A program made the translations under genes and the position numbers. 64,000 nucleotides of DNA from Rhodoferax koreense (GTDB lineage: Bacteria > Pseudomonadota > Gammaproteobacteria > Burkholderiales > Burkholderiaceae_C), in the NCBI RefSeq assembly GCF_001955695.1, contig NZ_CP019236.1, positions 2,604,001-2,668,000 on the forward strand. The letters run 5' to 3'. Of this stretch, positions 40,364-49,197 are shown one piece after another (the first letter of the stretch is position 1; each line of letters opens with the position of its first letter). Under the pieces are notes generated by a model. The model had not been told where the DNA came from. It ran no database searches and saw only the letters and a program-made list of their open reading frames with translations.

Positions 40364-41335
40364 TCACTTGTAGTCGCGGATCCTGTCGAGATTGGCCTTG
40401 CCGAACTGTTTCTCGAATTCGGCATTCACCGGTGCCAGCATCGTCACGAACCTGGCCTTGTCGACGTTCTCGATCACCGTCATGCCCTGGGCGCGGAGTT
40501 CCTTCACGCCGTTGGCGTCGTCCTGGTCCACACGGTCGCGGTTGGCCTTGACGGCCACCTTGGCGGCTTCGAGGAAGTTGGTCTTGTCGGCGGCGCTGAG
40601 CTTGTCGAACGCGGCCTTGTTCATCACCAGCACGCAGGGCGAATACACGTGCCCGGTCAGTGTCAGGTGCTTCTGCACCTGCGAGAACTTGGCGGCCATG
40701 ATCACCGGCAGCGGGTTTTCCTGGCCGTCGACCGTGCCCTGCTGCAGGGCAGTGAACACTTCGGGGAAAGCCATCGGCGTCGTGATGATGCCCAGGCCCT
40801 TGTAGGCGGCGATGTGCACCGGGTTTTCCATGGTGCGCATCTTCAGGCCCTTGAGGTCTTCGGGGCCGTTGACGTCGCGCTTGCTGTTGGTCATGTGGCG
40901 GAAGCCGTTCTCGGCCCAGGCCAGGGCCTTGAAGCCCTTGGCGTCGAACTTGGTGAGCAGATCCTGGCCGATCGGGCCGTCGAGCACGGCGCGCGCATGC
41001 GCCTTGTCGCGGAACAGGAAGGGCACGTCGAGGATCTTGGTCTCGGGTACGAAATTCGGCACCGGGCCTGTGGAGGAGAACGCCAGCTCCTGCGTGCCGA
41101 GCTGTACCGCCTCGATGGATTCACGCTCGCCGCCGAGTGAGCCGTTGTAGAAGGTCTCGATCTTGTAGCGCCCGCCGGTGCGGGCCGCAACCTCCTTGGC
41201 GAAGGTGTCGATGGCCACGCCCTGGTGCGAGTTCTGTGCCACGGAGATGCTGATCTTCATCGTGGTCTGGGCCGCGGCCGAGGCGAGAAAGCCCAGCGCG
41301 AGCGTCATCCCGGCGAGCAGTCTGGATAATTTCAT
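40364..41335 (-). CDS. dctP: TRAP transporter substrate-binding protein (DctP family)
   Basis: 323 residues from the ATG at 41335 with CAGGAG upstream. The signal peptide is MKLSRLLAGM through FLASAAAQ. The DctP/TRAP-binding features include HQGVAIDTFAKEVAART, GSLGGERESIEAVQLGTQ, LKGLKMRTMENPVH and TVDGQENPLPVI. The Arg in the LKMRTM segment is the family's usual carboxylate-binding residue. Next to a DenD-like dehydrogenase, the ligand may be a tetronate or a related sugar acid; this is inferred from context. Confidence 0.93.
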   Translation of the reverse strand: MKLSRLLAGMTLALGFLASAAAQTTMKISISVAQNSHQGVAIDTFAKEVAARTGGRYKIETFYNGSLGGERESIEAVQLGTQELAFSSTGPVPNFVPETKILDVPFLFRDKAHARAVLDGPIGQDLLTKFDAKGFKALAWAENGFRHMTNSKRDVNGPEDLKGLKMRTMENPVHIAAYKGLGIITTPMAFPEVFTALQQGTVDGQENPLPVIMAAKFSQVQKHLTLTGHVYSPCVLVMNKAAFDKLSAADKTNFLEAAKVAVKANRDRVDQDDANGVKELRAQGMTVIENVDKARFVTMLAPVNAEFEKQFGKANLDRIRDYK

Positions 41336-41382
41336 GAGGTCTCCTGTGAGTGGAAATCCGACGGGTCTCTGGGCCCGTTGAT

Positions 41383-41403
41383 CAAAGTTGTACGACAACT
41401 TTG
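41383..41403. promoter_or_regulatory. GntR/FadR-like operator between denD and dctP
   Basis: Perfect 9-bp inverted repeat CAAAGTTGT-ACG-ACAACTTTG. Its core TTGT-N3-ACAA fits the TNGTNNNACNA consensus of FadR-type GntR regulators. A CATAAT -10-like hexamer lies directly upstream on the minus strand, so a bound repressor would block a promoter for dctPQM. No GntR gene is in the window. Confidence 0.55.
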
Positions 41404-41405
41404 CA

Positions 41406-42425
41406 TTATGTGCGGGCGACCTCGGCAATGGCATGGGGGTTTTCGCGGATGTAGTCGCGGATCACGGTATCGAAGTCCGCGTCGGGCAGCAGGCCCAGGC
41501 CGCGCGCGCGCTGCGCATCGATCCTGCCGGGCCAGGTGGCCACGATCTTCTGGATGCGCGCGTCCGGCGTCCAGTCGATCAGCGCGGCCACGGCCTTGCC
41601 GGCCACGCGTTCCAGTGCCGCGGCCATCTCGCCGGTGGTGGTGGCAAGTGCAGGCAGGTTCACGGCCGTGCGCGGGCCCCATTCGGCGTCGGTCGCCTCG
41701 GCGGCGCGGATGATGCCGCGCACGGTCAGGCCCGGCGAGGACAAGGCCACCGGTGTGTCGCGCGGCACCGGGCAGGCGCCGGGCACGCCGGCCAGCGGCT
41801 CGCGGATCATGCCGCTGAAGAAGCTCGACGCCGCGCCATTGGGTTTGCCCGGCCGCACGCTCACCGTCATCAGCCGCACGTTGCGGCCGCGGATGAAGCC
41901 CTTGCGGCCGAAGTCGGCCGTGAGCTGTTCACCGATGAATTTCTGGATGCCGTAGCTCGTGAGCGGTGTGGGCAGCGTGTTGTCTTCGATCACCGCGGGC
42001 AGCGGCTGCTCTTCCGAATGGCCGAACACGGCCAGCGAACTCGCGAAGACCACGGTCGGCACGGTCTTGCGCGCGCGGCAGGCCTCCAGCAGTGCACGCG
42101 TGGCGTCGAGGTTGCTGTGCATGCCGAGATCGAAGTCGGCCTCGCATTCCCCGCTCACGGCCGCGGCCAGGTGGAAGACGATCTTCGCGTCGGAGGGGAC
42201 TACGCGTTCCGGGCTTTGCGCGAGCAGGGCGTTCAGGTCGCCGACGACGGCGGTCACACGGCTGTCGGCCAGCAGGTCGGCAGGTGGCTCGGCGCGGTCC
42301 ACCAACGAAAGCCTGGTGATGGCCTCGGCCGGTGCGCCGGCGATGGCGAGGCTTTTCTTTTCGATGAGGGCGCGTGCCAGGCGAACGCCCAGGAATCCCG
42401 CGCCGCCGGTGATGACGATGTGCAT
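41406..42425 (-). CDS. denD: NAD-dependent epimerase/dehydratase family oxidoreductase, DenD-like
   Basis: 339 residues. An extended SDR with the N-terminal Rossmann motif GGAGFLGVRLARAL and the catalytic Tyr-x3-Lys in SYGIQKFIGE. The sequence (MTVSVRPGKPNGAASSF, LTVRGIIRAAE) is like D-erythronate dehydrogenase DenD and related uronate/tetronate dehydrogenases. It stands directly upstream of dctP. The oxidation of D-erythronate is proposed from family similarity and the TRAP neighbour. No tetronate kinase (DenK/OtnK) is in the window. The Shine-Dalgarno GGAGAC can pair with GTCTCC upstream (42431-42448). Confidence 0.75.
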   Translation of the reverse strand: MHIVITGGAGFLGVRLARALIEKKSLAIAGAPAEAITRLSLVDRAEPPADLLADSRVTAVVGDLNALLAQSPERVVPSDAKIVFHLAAAVSGECEADFDLGMHSNLDATRALLEACRARKTVPTVVFASSLAVFGHSEEQPLPAVIEDNTLPTPLTSYGIQKFIGEQLTADFGRKGFIRGRNVRLMTVSVRPGKPNGAASSFFSGMIREPLAGVPGACPVPRDTPVALSSPGLTVRGIIRAAEATDAEWGPRTAVNLPALATTTGEMAAALERVAGKAVAALIDWTPDARIQKIVATWPGRIDAQRARGLGLLPDADFDTVIRDYIRENPHAIAEVART

Positions 42426-42483
42426 GTCTTGTCTCCTTTTATGGAGACGGAGTCTACACAGTCGCCAAGCGCACGCGCGCCCG

Positions 42484-43296
42484 TCAAGACTTGCCGGCCG
42501 ACGCCGCGATGCGCGTTAATGCCGCGCGGTAGGCGGGCGGGATGCCGTCCGCGTCCTTGCTGCCATCGCCCGCGGCGCGGATGATCTCGATCCCTTGCGG
42601 GGTGTGCACTCTCTCCAGTGCCATCAAGGCCAGGTCGGCCTTGCCGGGCGAGAGTTGGCCGAGCAGGTACTGGACGCTGTCCATGGTGCCGATGTTGGCA
42701 ATGCCGTACAGCGCAGACATGACCAGCGCCGAACGTTTCTCGGTAGTGTCCGCGGCGACGATGCTCGTCAGGCCGTCGACAGCGGCCGGATTCGAGACGT
42801 TTTCCAAGGTCTGGAGGATGCGCCCGCGGCTGTCAGGTGGCAGCACGCTGTATTCACCGGCCAGTGCCAGGATCTGCTCGCTGCCTGCAGAACGCGCGAG
42901 TGCCGCCATCGCGGAACGCTCGACCGCCGGGTTGTCGGCTTTCAGAAGCGCCTGCACATAACCCGCGGCGTTCTCCGGTGTCATGCCCGCCTCGAGCTGG
43001 CGGCCCAGTGCGATCGCGGCGTCTCCAGGCACCATGCTGCGCAACCGGTCGAACTGCTGCAGCACAGCACCGGCCTGGGCATTCAGCGGCATGTCCACGC
43101 GCGGCATCGGCTTCGCCGGTGCATCATGGTCATGCGGGTGATCGTTGCCGTGCTCGTGCGCTTCCGACGACCCTTCGGTCTTCTGCGCGGCCGTCCTCGC
43201 CGCCGAAGCGGTGGTGGGGGCCTGAGCGTCGGTCATGTAGAAGTAGGTGCCGGCGATGCCCACGAACACCGCCGCCAGTGCGATCTTCCATTTCAT
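42484..43296 (-). CDS. Exported or membrane-anchored HEAT-like protein with His-rich segment
   Basis: 270 residues, start at 43296 with GAGAGG upstream. The N-terminus (MKWKIALAAVFVGIAGTYFY) is a signal anchor or signal peptide. Residues 47-58 (HEHGNDHPHDHD) are His/Asp-rich and could bind metal. From about residue 70 the sequence has short helical repeats of HEAT type (NPAVERSAMAALARS, NPAAVDGLTSIVA, SPGKADLALMALERV). I do not recognise a named family. It lies 30 bp downstream of the lysyl-oxidase-like gene on the same strand, so it is probably co-transcribed and might deliver copper to that enzyme; this is a guess from context. Confidence 0.6.
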   Translation of the reverse strand: MKWKIALAAVFVGIAGTYFYMTDAQAPTTASAARTAAQKTEGSSEAHEHGNDHPHDHDAPAKPMPRVDMPLNAQAGAVLQQFDRLRSMVPGDAAIALGRQLEAGMTPENAAGYVQALLKADNPAVERSAMAALARSAGSEQILALAGEYSVLPPDSRGRILQTLENVSNPAAVDGLTSIVAADTTEKRSALVMSALYGIANIGTMDSVQYLLGQLSPGKADLALMALERVHTPQGIEIIRAAGDGSKDADGIPPAYRAALTRIAASAGKS

Positions 43297-43326
43297 ATCG
43301 ATGCCTCTCTGTGTCAGGAGTTTCGA

Positions 43327-44880
43327 TCAGGGTACCGTCACGTTGATCCGTGTCACGTTGTTGGTTTCGTCGAGTTCGTCGATGATGTTCAACGGATCCA
43401 GCGTGATTTCAAGGATATACGGTCCCGCAGGCACCCCCGTGACATCGATCCATTGCCCGGAAAGGTTCGAGCTGTAGACGTCGGCCCAACCGGCCTGGAT
43501 GCCCTGGTTGCTGCAGTTGTAGCGCGCCGACGGATTGGCGGAGCCGTCGATTCGGCTGATGTCCATCAGGCAGAAGCCCACTTTCTTGCCCGTGCGCACC
43601 AGCGAGCCCGACGTGGTGAGCAGGCGGTACTGGGCAAAGCTGCGGAAGTGGTAATGGCCATGGCACTGCCCCCATTCGAACAGCGGACTGGCGGCCGGAT
43701 TCCCGAGCACCAGGTCGGCCGTGCCGATGTTGCGGGTCTGCGTCGTGAAGCGCATCAGCTTCTTGGTGCCGGCGGTGATGGTGCCCTCCTCGATCTCGCA
43801 GGAATTGCTGGTGAAAGTCTCCGTGGTGAAGTAGGGGTTCAGCGCCGCGGCATTCACGACGAGATCGGGTTTGCCGGTGGCGACAGTACCGCTGTAGGTG
43901 GCCTTGATCGTTAGCCCCGAATAGGCGGTGTAGCCGTGCACCATCACGAAGTAGTCGCCGCTGCGTGCCGGATTGATGGTGACGGTCTCGTTGCTGCCCG
44001 GGAGATAGGGGCGCTGGTCATACGCGCTGGTGGTGGCAAGCTGGCCGAATTTCACGTAGATGTCCGCGTCGCCCGTGTTGCCGGTGATGCTGAAGGTTGC
44101 GCTGGTGGCGCCGGCCGGCACCGCGAATTTGAAGTTCGCCACGCTGTCCTTGGCGCCCGACAGGTCCGTGATGGGGGTGTTGTTCGCCAGCGTCTGGATC
44201 GCATCGCGGACCGTGAAGGTGCCGCTGGCGATGGCGCTGGTGGCGTAGCCGTTCGCGAAGGTGGCTGCCTTCACCGTGGTGGTGGCGGTGATGAGGATGG
44301 GGGCGGTGTACACCTCCGAGCCGGTGGTGGGCGTTGTGCCGTTGAGCGTGAAGCGGATGACGGCCGCAGGTGTTGTCGTCGCGAGTGTCGCGCTGACCTG
44401 GCCGGAGTAGGTTCCCGGGGCGGGCGAGAAGGTCGGCATGGCTGCCGCTGTGGCGCTGCCAGCGTTGTGGGTGGCCCTCAAGCTGACGCCGCTGTAGGCG
44501 GTGTAGCCGCGAACCATCACGTACCAGGCGCCGGCGGCGGGGTTGCTGACGGTGACGGTCTCGTTCGGGGTGGCCGAATAAGGACGATAGTCCCAGCTCG
44601 ACTCGGTGGGCACCGCGCCGAACTTGACGTAGAGATCGGCGTCGCCGGCGGTTCCCGTGATCGCGAAGATGGCTTGGCTGGCCCCGGCCGGCACCGTGAA
44701 GACATAGTAGATCTTGTCGCCTGCGGCGGCGGAGTTCGGGCCGACCGCCACGCCATTGCTCAATGGCAGCGGGGCGCTGGCGGTCTGCCCGAAGGTGGCA
44801 CCGCAGAACAGACTTGTTGCCGCCAACACCCAGGCGAGGACGAGGGCGCGAACCGACGATGACAACTGCTTCGACGCCAT
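43327..44880 (-). CDS. Secreted lysyl-oxidase-like protein with PPC and chitobiase-type domains
   Basis: 517 residues. The signal peptide ends around FCGATFGQ. Domains in order: PPC-like beta-sandwich (about 45-135), CHB_HEX_C-type domain (about 148-224, PAAVIRFTLNGTTPTTGSEV), second PPC (about 225-330, with repeated DADIYVKFGQ and VMVHGYTAYSG), and a lysyl-oxidase domain (about 337-517). The LOX copper motif is CHGHYHF (His407, His409, His411). The residues that form the lysine tyrosylquinone cofactor in animal LOX align with Lys433 (GKKVGFCLMD) and Tyr469 (GWADVYSS, before QWIDVTGVPAGPY). If active, it would deaminate lysine side chains outside the cell. The assignment comes from motif reading; activity is unproven. 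Confidence 0.82.
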   Translation of the reverse strand: MASKQLSSSVRALVLAWVLAATSLFCGATFGQTASAPLPLSNGVAVGPNSAAAGDKIYYVFTVPAGASQAIFAITGTAGDADLYVKFGAVPTESSWDYRPYSATPNETVTVSNPAAGAWYVMVRGYTAYSGVSLRATHNAGSATAAAMPTFSPAPGTYSGQVSATLATTTPAAVIRFTLNGTTPTTGSEVYTAPILITATTTVKAATFANGYATSAIASGTFTVRDAIQTLANNTPITDLSGAKDSVANFKFAVPAGATSATFSITGNTGDADIYVKFGQLATTSAYDQRPYLPGSNETVTINPARSGDYFVMVHGYTAYSGLTIKATYSGTVATGKPDLVVNAAALNPYFTTETFTSNSCEIEEGTITAGTKKLMRFTTQTRNIGTADLVLGNPAASPLFEWGQCHGHYHFRSFAQYRLLTTSGSLVRTGKKVGFCLMDISRIDGSANPSARYNCSNQGIQAGWADVYSSNLSGQWIDVTGVPAGPYILEITLDPLNIIDELDETNNVTRINVTVP

Positions 44881-45018
44881 GATTTGGAGAATCCTCGAGT
44901 GAAAAGCATCAATAACCCCTCGATGGACGAGGCTAAATAAATGCTATCACCCGCTGCGTCCGGATTGGCCTCCAAACGCAGTTTCAAGAGGTAAGCAAGA
45001 CGTGCCGGTGTTACGGCG

Positions 45019-46716
45019 TCACATCCCCGAATAGTTCGGTCCGCCGCCACCTTCGGGCGTCACCCACACGATGTTCTGCGTCGGATCCTTGATGTCACAC
45101 GTCTTGCAGTGCACGCAGTTCTGCGCATTGATCTGCAGCCGGTCGGTGTTCTCCGGCGTCTTCACGAACTCGTAGACACCGGCCGGGCAGTAGCGCGCCT
45201 CGGGGCCGGCGTACTTGGCGAGGTTGATGTTCACCGGCACCGAGGCATCCTTCAGCGTCAGGTGCGCGGGCTGGTTCTCGGCGTGGTTGGTGTTGCTGAT
45301 GAACACGCTGGAGAGGCGGTCGAAGGTCAGCTTGCCATCGGGCTTGGGGTAGACGATGGGTTGGCAGTCGGCCGCGGGCTTGAGGTAGGCGTAGTCGGGC
45401 TTGTCGCGGTGCAGGGTCCAGGGGATGTTGCCCTTCAGCACGAACTGCTCGATGCCGTTCATCAGCGTGGCCGTGGTCAGTCCCTTCTTGAACCAGGCCT
45501 TGAAGTTGCGCGACTTGTTGAGCTCGGCATGGAGCCAGCTCTTCTCGAAGGCCGCGGGGTAGGCGCTCAATTCGTCGTGTTGGCGTCCGTTGGTGACGGC
45601 GTCGTAGGCGGCTTCGGCGGCCAGCATGCCGGTCTTGATCGCGGCATGGCTGCCCTTGATGCGGCTCACGTTCAGGTAGCCGGCCTCGCAGCCGATCAGG
45701 GCGCCGCCCGGGAACACGGTCTTGGGCAGCGACAGCAGGCCGCCGGCCGTGATGGCGCGCGCGCCGTAGCCGATGCGCTTGGCCGGTTTCACGCCCGCCG
45801 CCTCGTCGCCTTCGAGGTACCAGCGGATGTTCGGGTGGGTCTTCCAGCGCTGCATTTCCTCGAAGGGGCTGAGGTAGGGGTTGGCATAGTCCAGGCCGGT
45901 GATGAAGCCCATCGTCACCTTGTTGTCTTCCATGTGGTACAGGAAGGCGCCGCCATAGGTGTTGCTGTCCATCGGCCAGCCGGCGGTGTGCAGCACGAAG
46001 CCGGGCTGGTGGCGCTTGGGATCGATCTCCCAGACTTCCTTCACGCCCAGGCCGTAGGTCTGCGGGTCCTTGCCGGCATCGAGCTGGAAGCGGGCGATGA
46101 GTTGGCGGCCCAGGTGGCCGCGCGCGCCTTCGGCGAAGATGGTGTATTTGCCATGCAACTCCATGCCGAGCTGGAAGTCGGCCGTGGGTTCACCTTCCTT
46201 GCTGATGCCCATGTTGCCGGTGGCCACACCCTTGACCGAACCGTCCGCGTTGTACAGCACCTCGGCGGCAGGGAAGCCGGGGAAGATTTCCACGCCCAGC
46301 GCCTCGGCCTGTTCGGCCAGCCAGCGCGTGACGTTGCCCAGGCTCACGATGTAGTTGCCGTGGTTCTGGAAGCATTGCGGCAGCAGGAAGTTCGGTGTGC
46401 GCACGCTGCCCTTGGGGCCGAGGAAAACCATGGCGTCGTCGGTCACGGGCTGGTTCAGCGGCGCGCCCTTGGCTTTCCAGTCCGGGATGAGCTCGCTCAG
46501 GGCGCGCGGGTCCATGATGGCGCCCGAGAGGATGTGTGCGCCGGGCTCCGAGCCTTTTTCCAGCACCACGACGGAGACGTCCGTGCCTTTCTCCGCGGCC
46601 AGTTGCTTCAGGCGGATCGCGGTCGCCAGGCCGCCAGGGCCGCCGCCGACGATCACCACGTCGTATTCCATGGCTTCGCGGGGTCCGTACTGGGCAAGGA
46701 TTTCTTCGTTTGTCAT
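45019..46716 (-). CDS. Electron transfer flavoprotein-ubiquinone oxidoreductase
   Basis: 565 residues. It passes electrons from ETF (reduced by acyl-CoA dehydrogenases) to ubiquinone at the inner membrane. The N-terminal FAD motif is VIVGGGPGGLATAIRL. The C-terminal 4Fe-4S cluster cysteines lie in RYCPAGVYEF and NCVHCKTCDIKDP. The sequence ends with the family's typical PEGGGGPNYSGM. Length and motifs are complete. It is divergent from the SDR at 46881. Confidence 0.96.
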   Translation of the reverse strand: MTNEEILAQYGPREAMEYDVVIVGGGPGGLATAIRLKQLAAEKGTDVSVVVLEKGSEPGAHILSGAIMDPRALSELIPDWKAKGAPLNQPVTDDAMVFLGPKGSVRTPNFLLPQCFQNHGNYIVSLGNVTRWLAEQAEALGVEIFPGFPAAEVLYNADGSVKGVATGNMGISKEGEPTADFQLGMELHGKYTIFAEGARGHLGRQLIARFQLDAGKDPQTYGLGVKEVWEIDPKRHQPGFVLHTAGWPMDSNTYGGAFLYHMEDNKVTMGFITGLDYANPYLSPFEEMQRWKTHPNIRWYLEGDEAAGVKPAKRIGYGARAITAGGLLSLPKTVFPGGALIGCEAGYLNVSRIKGSHAAIKTGMLAAEAAYDAVTNGRQHDELSAYPAAFEKSWLHAELNKSRNFKAWFKKGLTTATLMNGIEQFVLKGNIPWTLHRDKPDYAYLKPAADCQPIVYPKPDGKLTFDRLSSVFISNTNHAENQPAHLTLKDASVPVNINLAKYAGPEARYCPAGVYEFVKTPENTDRLQINAQNCVHCKTCDIKDPTQNIVWVTPEGGGGPNYSGM

Positions 46717-46880
46717 CGTGTCTCTCTGGCGTTGGCCGTATGGGCTCAGGTCTTGGAGGAGGGCACTGCGCGGCCACGGCGTGGTTGCAGCGACGGATTT
46801 GGATCGCGGCCGATTTTATTCGTAGCGTCAAGGCAGCCTGTCACAATCGCTCGATACTTTTGCAGTGGAGACTTATCGCA

Positions 46881-47666
46881 ATGGCTTACAGCATCGACCT
46901 TTCAGGCCGCATCGCCCTGGTCACCGGTGCTTCCGGCGGGCTGGGCGCGCAGTTCGCCCGCAGCCTTTCGCGCGCCGGTGCCGCCGTGGTGCTGGCCAGC
47001 CGCAACGTCGACCGGTTGAAGGACCTGCGCGCCCGCATCGAAGGCGAGGGCGGCGACTGCCATGTGGTCGAGCTCGACGTGACCGACCACGCCTCGATCA
47101 AGTCGGCCGTGGCCCATGCCGAGACCGAGGTCGGCTCCATCGACATCCTGGTCAACAATTCCGGCGTGAGCGCACCGGCGCGGCTCGAAGAGGTGGACGA
47201 GAACGAATTCGACTTCATGTTCGACACGAACGTGAAGGGCGCGTTCTTCGTGGCGCAGGAAGTGGCCAGGCGCATGCTCGCACGCGCCAACGGCTCGGCC
47301 CCCGGCACCTACACCGGCGGGCGCATCATCAACATCGCCAGCATGGCCGGGCTCAAGGTGCTGCCGCAGATCGGCGTGTACTGCATGAGCAAGGCTGCGG
47401 TGATCCAGATGACCCGCGCCATGGCGGTGGAGTGGGGCCGGCACGGCATCAATGTGAACGCCATCTGCCCTGGCTACATCGATACCGACATCAACCACCA
47501 CCACTGGCAGACCGACCACGGCGAGAAGCTGATACAGACGCTGCCGCGCAAGCGCATGGGCAAGCCCGAGGACCTGGACGGCCTGCTGGTGCTGCTGGCC
47601 AGCGGGCAGAGCCATTTCGTCAACGGCGCGATCATTGCGGCGGACGACGGCTTCGGCGCAGCCTGA
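46881..47666 (+). CDS. SDR-family oxidoreductase
   Basis: 261 residues from the ATG at 46881. Classical SDR with TGASGGLGAQFARSL, the NNSGVSAP motif, the catalytic Ser in INIASMAGL, Tyr-x3-Lys in GVYCMSKAAV and the conserved NAICPGYIDTD. It resembles 3-hydroxyacyl-CoA or beta-ketoacyl reductases; the substrate is not assignable. Neighbouring acyl-CoA genes (ETF-QO, thioesterase) would fit acyl metabolism. Confidence 0.9.
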   Translation: MAYSIDLSGRIALVTGASGGLGAQFARSLSRAGAAVVLASRNVDRLKDLRARIEGEGGDCHVVELDVTDHASIKSAVAHAETEVGSIDILVNNSGVSAPARLEEVDENEFDFMFDTNVKGAFFVAQEVARRMLARANGSAPGTYTGGRIINIASMAGLKVLPQIGVYCMSKAAVIQMTRAMAVEWGRHGINVNAICPGYIDTDINHHHWQTDHGEKLIQTLPRKRMGKPEDLDGLLVLLASGQSHFVNGAIIAADDGFGAA

Positions 47667-47672
47667 CTTGGC

Positions 47673-47741
47673 AAACCCCCAGGTTGCGCACTGCGTGTCG
47701 CGCCCACCCCCTTGCAGGGGGCAACACCAGTGGCCCGGCAA
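47673..47741 (+). repeat. Dispersed Comamonadaceae-type intergenic repeat
   Basis: The stretch includes CCCCCAGGTTGCGCACTGCG and CACCCCCTTGCAGGGGGCAA, then CACCAGTGGCCCGGCAAA. I recall near-identical intergenic elements in Comamonadaceae genomes. The CCCCCTTGCAGGGGG part forms a strong hairpin that could end transcription from the SDR gene. A single TTCGACAAGCTCAG-type half element follows at 47750-47766. Confidence 0.6.
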
Positions 47742-47823
47742 AGGCTCACCTGAGCTTGTCGAAGGGCCGGTTCCACGGTGTTCCTGGAATAGAAAGAGAC
47801 GTAATGACGGGTGTGCCTGATCA

Positions 47824-48738
47824 ATGTTGACTGGTGTTTTAGCGGGCCTGGCGGCCGGGGCCTTCTGGGGCCTGGTGTTTGTCGTGCCGCGCTTGCTGAA
47901 CGGGTTTTCGCCAGTCGACATCGCCGCGGGGCGTTACGTGGCCTGGGGCCTGCTCTCGGCCCTGCTGGTGTTCGGCACGCCGCGTGAAAGGCGTTGGCCG
48001 ACCTGGCCGCAACTCGGGGCCGCGTTCACCATGAGCGTGCTCGGCGCCACGGGCTATTACCTGCTGGTGGTGCTGGCCGTGCGTGACGCCGGCACCGCTT
48101 TGCCGAGCCTGATCGTCGGCACGATCCCGATCTGGCTGATGCTGCTGGGCAAGCCCGGGCACCTGCGCTGGGCCACGCTGCTGCCGGGGTTGGCGCTCAC
48201 GGCCGCAGGGCTGAGCCTGATGTTCGCGGCCGAGCAATCGTCGGACGTGGCCACGGATATGGTCAGCAACGCAGCCGCCCATCCGCACATCTGGCGCGGC
48301 ATCGCGCTGGCCGTGGTGAGCATGGTGTCGTGGACGGTGTTCGCGCTGTACAACGCGGCCTGGCTCAGGCGCCATCCCGAGGTCACGGGCACGGTCTGGT
48401 CGAACTGGCTGGGCCTCGTCACCGGCGCCAGTGCCGTGGCCATGTGGATGGTTGCCGGGTCTGAGGCAAAATCGCTGCTCGCGCAGAACCAGACTGCGCT
48501 GGCTGCTCTTGTATTTGTAGCAACCGGCGTCGGCTCCGCCTGGCTCGGCTCCATTTTGTGGAATGTGGCCAGCCGGCGGCTGAGCACCAGCCTGTGCGGC
48601 CAGCTGATCGTGAGCGAGACCCTGTTCGCGCTGTTCTATTCCTTCGTGTGGGACGGCGCCTGGCCCAGCCCGCTGCAGTGGGCGGCCTGCGTGCTATTCA
48701 CGCTGGGCATCATCGCCTCGATCCGCGCCCATCGCTGA
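47824..48738 (+). CDS. EamA/DMT-superfamily transporter
   Basis: 304 residues with about ten hydrophobic helices in two EamA-like halves (GAFWGLVFVVPRLL at the start; SLCGQLIVSETLFALFYSF in the second half). The family exports metabolites such as amino acids or takes up small organic compounds. The start ATG at 47824 (MLTGVLAG) has only a weak RBS. Substrate unknown. Confidence 0.88.
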   Translation: MLTGVLAGLAAGAFWGLVFVVPRLLNGFSPVDIAAGRYVAWGLLSALLVFGTPRERRWPTWPQLGAAFTMSVLGATGYYLLVVLAVRDAGTALPSLIVGTIPIWLMLLGKPGHLRWATLLPGLALTAAGLSLMFAAEQSSDVATDMVSNAAAHPHIWRGIALAVVSMVSWTVFALYNAAWLRRHPEVTGTVWSNWLGLVTGASAVAMWMVAGSEAKSLLAQNQTALAALVFVATGVGSAWLGSILWNVASRRLSTSLCGQLIVSETLFALFYSFVWDGAWPSPLQWAACVLFTLGIIASIRAHR

Positions 48739-48758
48739 GCGCGCGGTAGAGTTGCGCC

Positions 48759-49181
48759 ATGAAAATCGAAATTCCCGAGAAGAAGAAGCTCGTCTTCGAG
48801 ATGCGCATCCCGATCCGCTGGGGCGACATGGATGCGATGAACCATGTCAACAACGGCAGCTATTTCCGCTACCTGGAGATCGTGCGCATCGACTGGATGC
48901 GTTCCATCGGCTGCATGCCCGACCCGCAGGGCGACGGGCCGGTGATCGTCAACGCCTTCTGCAATTTCTACAGGCAGCTCGAATACCCGGGCGACGTGCT
49001 GGTGAAGATGTACGTCAGCGACGCAGCCCGCACCACCTTCGAGAGCTGGGCGACGATGGAGCGAGCCGACAACCCGGGCACCATCCACGCCGCGGGCGGC
49101 GCGACGACGATCTGGGTCAATTTCCCGAGCCAGAAGGCGGTGGCTTTGCCCGACTGGATGCGCAAGCTGGTGTCGGAGTAA
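48759..49181 (+). CDS. 4HBT hotdog-fold acyl-CoA thioesterase
   Basis: 140 residues. The 4-hydroxybenzoyl-CoA thioesterase-like signature is clear: WGDMDAMNHVNNGSYFRYLE, with the catalytic Asp in the GDMDAMNH segment. It is a YbgC/FadM-like hydrolase of acyl-CoA thioesters; chain-length preference is unknown. It begins 20 bp after the EamA gene and may be co-transcribed. Confidence 0.9.
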   Translation: MKIEIPEKKKLVFEMRIPIRWGDMDAMNHVNNGSYFRYLEIVRIDWMRSIGCMPDPQGDGPVIVNAFCNFYRQLEYPGDVLVKMYVSDAARTTFESWATMERADNPGTIHAAGGATTIWVNFPSQKAVALPDWMRKLVSE

Positions 49182-49197
49182 GGCTGCACCACCCATC

